The translations under genes were made by a program, and so were the position numbers. Below are positions 25,701 through 34,700 of a DNA stretch of 64,000 nt, piece after piece. This DNA comes from Amyelois transitella (Eukaryota > Arthropoda > Insecta > Lepidoptera > Pyralidae). Within the stretch, counting starts at the first letter, position 1. Every line of letters begins with the position of its first letter. The stretch lies in assembly GCF_032362555.1 (NCBI RefSeq), contig NC_083511.1, positions 1,116,001 through 1,180,000 of the forward strand, read 5' to 3'. Under the pieces are notes generated by a model. The model ran no database searches. It worked only from the letters and a program-made list of their open reading frames with translations, and was not told the origin of the DNA.

Positions 25701-28700
25701 CAAGTGATTTTTTAATGTAATTTATTTGAAGTATCTATACTAATATTATACTTAAAGCTGAAGAGTTTGTTTGTTTGTTTGAACGCGCTAATCTCAGGAA
25801 CTACTGGTTCGAATTGAAAAATAGTTTTTCTGTTGAATAGACCATTTAACGAGGAAAGTTTTAGGATATATAACATCACGCTGCAACTTTAAGGAGCGAC
25901 GAAAAAATGGAAAATGTGAAAAAAAAAACGGGTAAAATTATTCATCTTTGAGGGCTTCAATGATGCCCAAAATAACTATTCAACGCGGACGAAGTCGCAG
26001 GCACAGCTACTATTATATAATATACTTGATATTGGCGTGTTACACTGTGTTACTTATTACTATATATATCTTTGTACCACCAAGCTTACACTCCCCAATT
26101 TTTTGCAGCTAATTTTAGTAACTGGAGGCAAAATGCGCAGTTGGCTTCTAAGTTATTCACAGCTCGGAACACACATTGTTTTCACGAACCGGTTATTTAC
26201 AAGCTTCGTACAAAGTTCCCGTTATAACCTGTGAATTTAAAAGTGCAGATGATTTTTTCGCGCCAAAACTTAACTATGAAACTGACATTGAATGACATTA
26301 GGTAATTACACAGGTTGATTTTATTATTTGTAAAGAAAATTTGTTATGATTTTTGCACTGAGTTTCGATAAAAACAAATATAAATGACGAAAAACACGTA
26401 AAATTTTTTTTTTTTTTTTATTTTTGTTTTTTTTTTGAGAAATGGTGATATGTAAGCACTTCGAGAGAAATGAAATTGTTCTATTCAAAAGAAAGTACGC
26501 AGCACCACACGGCCATGGTTCATATATGATGGGATGATACAAAAAACTAATTAGGTCAAGAACTTAATGACGTGTTATGACCTGGGTGAAATGTTATCGA
26601 TGTGTGGCCCGTGTCTGCTCCCGATAATGCGCAGACGCAATGGCTTGACGTTGTTCTCGAGTAGCTGATACCAAGACTTCTCTCGTAGCGTTTTCCTGAA
26701 ATAAATATTCTCTAACAAAATAGAATATTTATTTCAGGAAAAAAATTAGAATAATCGTTAGAAACAGTAAACTACGTGTAACGATACAGGAGACCTTAAT
26801 TTTCTTTCAGAGCCGTTTAAAGGGCACCTAAACCTCTTTAATTAAGCTTTTTACCTAAATTAACAACTATGATCCAACATGAGCTAGATTCCCATATAAA
26901 AGAGTCGCGGAAGTTAGGCTGGGATTGCTTCATGGAACTTCCTCACAGACGGTGGTTAAAGACAATACAGCGATGCCGTGCCGGCATCGCTGTATTGTCT
27001 TTAACCACTCGACGCCGTTTTTATCGCGAGAAAAACTATCGCCCTTTCGCTTTTTATTATGACGTAAAACGGGACAGCGATATTTTTTGCTCTTCCAATG
27101 GAGGTCGCTAACATCAGGGGAATAATGGTGACTAACTACTCGTATATTTATCATTTTACTTAATTGAAGTCATAAGTTCACAAGTTTATACAATTTATAT
27201 CTTAACCAGAAGCTTATATTTTTCCGATAAAATGTAATTTATAGAGTGTACGAGTATACAGGGGGTATTACTCAACCCTAGATAACCTGTGACTCGGGTC
27301 TGGATGTAGTTTATTACATGTGACGTTACAAAATGGCCGCTTGTATGTGAACCAACAGGAAAAGAACACAGTGAAAGCAATTATAATAAACTAGCGTTTG
27401 CCCGCTGATCTGCCCATGTTTACCTGAAATTTCAATTTATGGGAATATTCAGGAAATAAGTTGACTATTTAAAGTTACTAATGCTCTTTACGACATCACA
27501 CACATCTCTCCAGAATAAATAAATTGATTTCTATCTCTCTCTGGCTTTAGCTCACTCACTTAATGTTAATAACGTACATATTCAAATAACCAAAACTACT
27601 AGACTTATTTTGATGATATTTCGCAAAAAGATCGAGAAATCCTTAAAGAGTAACTAGGCTACTTTTTTTCTGAAAGTTTCCATGAAAGCGAAGGTAGGTA
27701 GTGCCCAAAAAGGACACTGAAATAAAAAAGACTTAGTTAACTTAGAAATTAGTTCCATAGCTCTTTCATTGTTCATGAGTCGACTTGTGTAACAAAACTT
27801 CGTGTGTGTATCTTGTCTAAATATCCCGAAATTTCGTCGCGACAAGAGGGTTAAACCATCACAATGGCCCTTGAGGGCAGATGTTTCAGGCGGCCTCCTG
27901 CGGGAATAAGTGCTGTAGAGTGATAACGAGCGAAGGGCAAGGGACTCTGACCTACGTGCCTTTTATAAAGAAAGAAAATATCTGTTAGTTAGTGTTCTCT
28001 CCCGTGGGAATTTAAAAGCCATGATGTTACTTCTGGATATTGTTGTTGCCAGAATGTTTTTTTTTATAACATGGAGTTCTTTTTATTTTACTACCATTTT
28101 TTAACTTCAACTTAGTGAAATCAAAGAAATCGAAATAATTTAGTATGAAACATCGGTAGTTACGCCAGTATAAGAAACAACCCCCAAGATATACAAATAT
28201 AAACTACGAATTGAATACACCAGTTTCACCCCAAGTTTTGGGTGCATTTCAAACCACCTATCTATATAAGACAATATTCAAAAAGGTATAGTGTGCGTGC
28301 AAACCACAGTATACATAAATTTCTGTATACTATGCGGCAAACTATATAGTACCCTCCCTCCACCGATAGTCCCCTAACTGCACTACATTTGTGCGGGCTG
28401 TAGGTTCGATGCATCTCCGGAACTGTGCTAACGCCCTCACTGGGTCACCGGCTGCGACCTGGGTATAAGCGGAGCGGACTATACTTATTGTATGTACTTC
28501 TATACTCTAACAAATAAGTCGTATTGTTGTTTGTAACGAATCAAATCTACGGCGACGATATCTCTCGTCAAATTTCGTACGGATTGGCGCATAAATACAA
28601 AATCGTCGGAGTGTGAGTGAGTGAACATCCAGAGTGGCGCAAGATCTTCCCTGCCTGAAACGTCGGTCTTACTACAATCTCAAATACTTAATATAATAAA

Positions 28701-31700
28701 TATTGTCCTAGTAAACTTACCGCTTTTTAAAAAGACAGATTGTCTCATTTATAACATAAGTTCATTATATTAACTAAATAGCTTTGATATGTATGTATAA
28801 ACAGGGTTAACTAATGCATCTTTTGTATGATCCTGGTGTTTGTCCTTTGGAATACACCGCCACCTATTTATTACCTCTATTTCAAAATAAACCTACACAC
28901 TTTCAAAAAGCCATTTCTTAAAAAAAAAGGCCATTTCTTAATTTTTTTTTATTATAAATTAGTTGGTTTGCGATCCGCTCCGCTCATCACAAAAATATGA
29001 TCGTTAGCTCCCCGAGGTCAGCCTCTGTATCGGGGGGTGTGTCCGATACGCTAGTGTGTATGGAAACTTACCGTGTGGTCCTATGAGAAATATTCGTAGT
29101 TTCCATGCGGTCTTTTTTACATACATACATAAGAACTAGCTGTGCCCGCGACTCCATCCGCGTGGAATAGTTATTTTGGGCATCATTGCAGCCCTCAAGG
29201 GTAAATAATTTTCGCCGTGTTTTTTTCACATTTTCCATTATTTCTTCGCTCCTTACAGTTGCAGCGTGATACGTTATATAGCCTAAAGCCTTCTTCGATA
29301 ATTGGTCTATTCAACACAAAGAGATTAGCGCGTTCAAACAAACAAACTCTTCAGCTTTATAATATTATTATAGATTTTGACTACAGTTTTGTCTATCAGT
29401 CTATGTATTATAATTATTAATAGCTTTTTATATCGATTTAAAAATGACGAAGTTCCATACAAATTTGCACCCCCTATTTCTTCCCCTTGGGATAGAATTT
29501 CAGGATAAAAAGTAGCCTATATCTGTGCCGAATTTCGTTCAGATTCGTTCGGTAGATTTTGCATGATGCGCGTACAAACATACAGACAGACAGATGGACA
29601 GACAGACAGACAAAAATTCTAAAAAAAATTGTTTTGGCTTCTATTGACCCTAAAAAGACCCCTTATATTTTTTTTTCTTAAATATCTTCAATGTACAGAC
29701 AAAGTTCAGTTATAGTTTTATTATGTTTGGATAATAATCACGTCTCTTCCCTTATGGGGTAGACAGATCCTACTGGTTTGGAACGACTGAGAGCCCACGT
29801 TCGACACCGATGGGAACGAGAGTTTATTGGTGGTGGAACCACACGGCAAATAAAAATAATAAAAGAAAAAGAGATTTATTTTCAAAATACTTCATGACTT
29901 CTACACATATAGTCAAATCTACTAAGTACCGCTTCCAATCCGCAATGTGAAAGAGACGGGGAAGCAATTCTAGTACAAAACAACTTCTTCTTATGTGATT
30001 ATTAGAATAATATTATAATTCTCAGAATATAATTGATAATTGTATATTGAATAACTTGAATACTATCCTATCGAATTAGGTATATCTGTAATGATAGGTT
30101 AAGTTTGTGAAAATAAATAAATAAATAAAAATAAATAAATAAATAACTATACAACTATACCTTATGTTACTTCCATGCTTTTGCTTACAAATTTATGACA
30201 TTGACCTTTTCATAATGTCAATACCAATAAAGAAAGAGAAATATAAATATTTTATCTTTCAGTTTATATTTGCGAACCTTTTATTTCTCTGCTGGTGTCA
30301 AAACGGTCACTGACGAGGGTCGCAAATGTCAGACACCTCTGTCTTCTGACTTTTTATAAACAACGCACAATTAAGCCCCTTGAGGTAACTGTTGTTACTT
30401 TTTACAGTTTTCTGGGAAAAAAAATCTGAGATAGAATAGATTTATTTTCAAAATTGAATACAAGGTATCACTTATTGACGACACAGGCTTCCAAAACGCA
30501 TATGTGTAGAAGAAGCGGTGGAACAAACTACACTGCAACATTATCATCGGGCGTCAATTTACAAATATAGATCTCTTAAATCTAAATCGTGGACGAATGC
30601 ACATAGTCTACATTAAAAAATCATGAATGAATATAGAACTAATTACTAATACTAAATAACTTGTAAAATAGGTCTACCTAGTCCTTAAAGTGACATTGAA
30701 AACCTGTCACTTTATATGAGTCTCAATTCTATCAGTAAGCCAAACAGCTGAACGTATTATAATTTGTTATATTAGTATTTTCAAGACTGTTGGCTCTGTC
30801 TACCCCGCAAGGGATATACGTGATTATATGTATGTATGTATTTATATCTAGTACTTCAAAACATATCAGATCTTCGTCAAACACCATTTAGGTACATTAG
30901 AAATTTGTATGCAACATGCTTGTTATAGAGGTACATGAAAACTACATGAACTAAGTAGTAGAATGAAAGTATTTTTCGTTGACTTACTACATTTTACATT
31001 TAGCCACGTTGTTATCCCTTACGGGGTAGACAGAGTCCACAATCTCGAAGACTGAAATGCCACGTTCAGCTGTATGGCTTGATGGTGGAATTGAGATTCA
31101 AATAGTGATAATATAATAGCCTATCGCCCAAAAGCAGAATCCTTTGGAAACTTTAAAAACTTACTTTACAAATAGGTAAAAAAGGGACAAATTTAAGGGG
31201 CGCCAAAAATGCATTTCGTCTCATTCAAAAGGCTTGCCTAGGGCCGTCACACTTATCCCTAGTCACTCTTGGACCTGCCAGCGACCATCCCGTCCCTAAT
31301 GGCCCATTATAAATTAGATTACATTTACTGTACCTACCATTCACTCCGCCCTTCACCCTGATTATAAATTCTTAACTCCAAAACTCGATTTTCTACTTAA
31401 TTATCTGTATAACTGTACTATTATGAAGGTGAGACGATGTCATCTGCATTAATTTAAATTTGATTAAGATTTTCGTCGAATCATTTACCGACAAAGATTG
31501 AAAAAATTAAATATAAGCTTTTTTAGAAGTCTTATAATTACATAAATAAAATTGTACCGTGAGCGAATAGAGGGTGTTTTACTACTGTAGTTTTGTTGAA
31601 GTAAATGCTGCAGTGCAGTTTGTTACCGCTTCTTCTGCACTGACGCCTTGGAAGCGGCAGTAAACTTAGTTTTAAGTAATTTATTTGACGTCAACCAATG

Positions 31701-34700
31701 TTGTGAAACCAAACGTTTTGACAATTATTAAGCGATATGAAGTATCCTATAATAATGAATAAAACATTTGAATTTTGAATTTGAATTTAGTACCTAAAAT
31801 ACCAAGAGAACCTTTAACTTACAATGACAACCTCGCATGAAAATATTGATGAATGAATGATGAATGCGAAAGAAGTATGCAGTATGATCGTGGCTCGAGG
31901 TATATCAACGCAATGTATTAAATAGCGTGATTCTCACCTAAATTAGGGCCGTGCATTCCTTTCTTGTGGACTTTTCTTGCTTTTAATTCTTCTACCTATT
32001 TATTTTATTCCAAAAAAAAAGTTTTCAACCTGGATTGGATTCCTGGACCGTGGTCACAAAGTCGGGGAACATCCGAAAAAAAAAACCCGTGCACAACATG
32101 TTTTATTCAATATCGTTTTAGTCTACAAGTAAATCGACAATTAATTTTACGTTATTTGTGTTAAGTTTACATTTATTTAATTCCTTCTTCTTTCCCCAAC
32201 AGATGACGACCTGGAGTTTCTCCTTGACGAAGTGGTCCGAGCCAGCAACCGCGGCGTGTCGGCCTCAAAGAACGTGAGCGGCGGTCCTAACTGGAGTTTT
32301 GGACAGTCTCTCTTCTTCTCCTCCACCGTCGTCACTACTATAGGTAAGATATTGAGAGCTTCGAATCGGAGTGGACCTGATGTGAATAGTAGCGAAGGGT
32401 GCTACTTGGAACACGCAAAAATGAGGGAAGGTTGTTAGGATTAGTTTTGAGCAGACATACTAATAATCACGTTTATATACCCTTGCGGTAGACGGAGCCA
32501 ACAGTTGCGAAAAGACCAATAGGCCACGTTCAGCTGTTTGGCTTAATGATAGAATTGAGATTCAAATAGTGACAGGTTGCTAGCCCGTCGCCTAAAAAGA
32601 GAATCTCAAGTTAATTAGCCATTCCCTTAGTCGCCTTTTAAGACATCATGGGAAAGAGTTGGAGTGGTCTCATTCTTTTTTCTATTGTTGCCGGGAACAC
32701 GACACACACGACACACGTTTATAACTTAATCAAGAAATAATTGGTAGTGACACCTTTTTTTCAGGTTATGGGCACGTCACTCCCCTCTCCAAGCCTGGGA
32801 AGCTGTTCTGCATGATGTATGCTCTACTTGGCATTCCACTGACCCTGGTGCTGCTCTCAGCGCTGGTGGAGCGCCTGTTGTTACCAGCCACCGCCTTGCT
32901 GAGGGCGCTGAACGCGTCTCTTGGACATTTGTACCGGCCTTTTACAATAAGGCTGGTGCATTTGATGATTATTGGTGAGTGTTCGTGTACTTCATCTCAT
33001 CCTGGTTTATCTAACACCCGTGGGAGAGTTCTTTAATTTAGGTTAGGTACATGAACCAAACTGTTATGGCCACGAAAGAGAGACAAACAAATAAAGCAAG
33101 CTTACTGTATGAATGCGCATTATACGGTTTCCTTTCTCCAAAGAGGTTTTTTGAGGAAGGTTTATACCTGGTTATAAGTACTACCCGTGCAAAGCTAGTG
33201 ATAAATAAAAAATAGGATCGTTACTATTACCTATACCTACTTATATTGATGGATATTTAAGAAGGTCCTGGCAAAGGTTCAGGTCAAGAGTACCCGAAAC
33301 CGAAGAGCTTGCATGACTAGAGTTATAATTGTGGATGAAGCGAAAGAAGTTTGCAGTGATTGTGACAAGTGAAAAGAAATACCTAGTCCTACCCCTCCGG
33401 TAAAAAGGCGTGATTAAATGTATGTTTGTATGGATATTTAAGATCTTAAACCAAGGCCATTTTCCAAAACAAGTTAGTTTTCCACCATGAACCAGGGAAT
33501 GAATAGGTATCGAACCTGGGATCGGTGGTGCAAAACAGGACACTTCCACTGCACCTTACAATTAGTCCAGTAAAGTTGAACCATATTATCAGTTAATTTT
33601 TTTTTCGTGCCGTGTGGTTCCCGGCACCAATACAAAAAAGAATAGGACCACTCCATCTCTTTCCCATGGATGTCGTAAAAGGCGACTAAGGGATAGGCTT
33701 ACAAACATGGGATTCTTTTTTAGGCGATGGGCTAGCAACCTGTCACTATTTGAATCTCAATTCTATCATTAAGCCAAACAGCTGAACGTGATCTATTGGT
33801 CTTTTCGTGACTATTGGCTCTATCTACCCCGCAAGGGATAAAGACGTGACCATATGTATGTATGTGTTTTTTGTTTCGTTTCAGTAACATCCCTTGTGCT
33901 ATTCTTCCTGGTGGTCCCGGCCACGATATTCGCGGCCCTGGAGCCTGATTGGGACTTCCTGGACTCGTTCTACTATTGCTTCATATCCCTGACCACCATT
34001 GGGCTCGGAGACTACATCCCTGGGGACTCCCCGGGACAGGAGTACCGGCCGCTGTACAAAGTTGCCACCACTTGTAAGTATGGACTCAATATATTATTGG
34101 GAAATCTCAATTCTATCATTAAGCCAAATAGCTGAACGTGGCCATTCAGTCTTTTCAAGACTATGTCTACCCCGCAAGGGATATAGACGTGACCATATGT
34201 ATGTATTTATGTATTATTGGGAATAGAAGGAAACAGTTATTTTCAAAATAAGATACAAAAAGATGGATAAAAATGATGACAACAAAGTTTATAAATACCT
34301 ACCGCTTCCAAAGCCCAAGTGTAAAATAAGATGTGGAACAATTTTTTGATCTCGCCAAGCGGAAAGAGTGGTCTATGCCTATCCCTCCGGGAAATAGGCG
34401 TTATTTTATAAATATTAACAATAAAAAAGAATTTGATTTGAATTTGAGAATAAAAATATAGTGTGTACCAGCTGTCTCAGTTTCCGCGTAGATTGTAAAA
34501 TTCAGTCTATAAAGACTTAAACTTGGGATCTTCTTTTTGGCGATGGGATTTCAAATTTATCATAATACTACACTTAAGTACCTACATAATTAAATAAAAA
34601 TAACTAGCTAAACGTGGTCTTCAAGTCTTGTGATTTATTGACTCTGTCTAGCTCGTAAGGGAAAAAGACGTGGTCTGTGTATGTTAAATTTAAAATATAC

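Noticed and set aside
26691-26742. Calling the 21-bp hairpin a microRNA precursor
   Set aside because: The stem is too short for a typical precursor (about 21 bp with no lower stem), it is AT-rich, and it lies in repeat-like surroundings. Kept only as a hairpin.
26869-27154. Two overlapping ORFs on opposite strands sharing WLKTIQRCR
   Set aside because: The shared peptide is a by-product of the perfect palindrome at 26952-27008.
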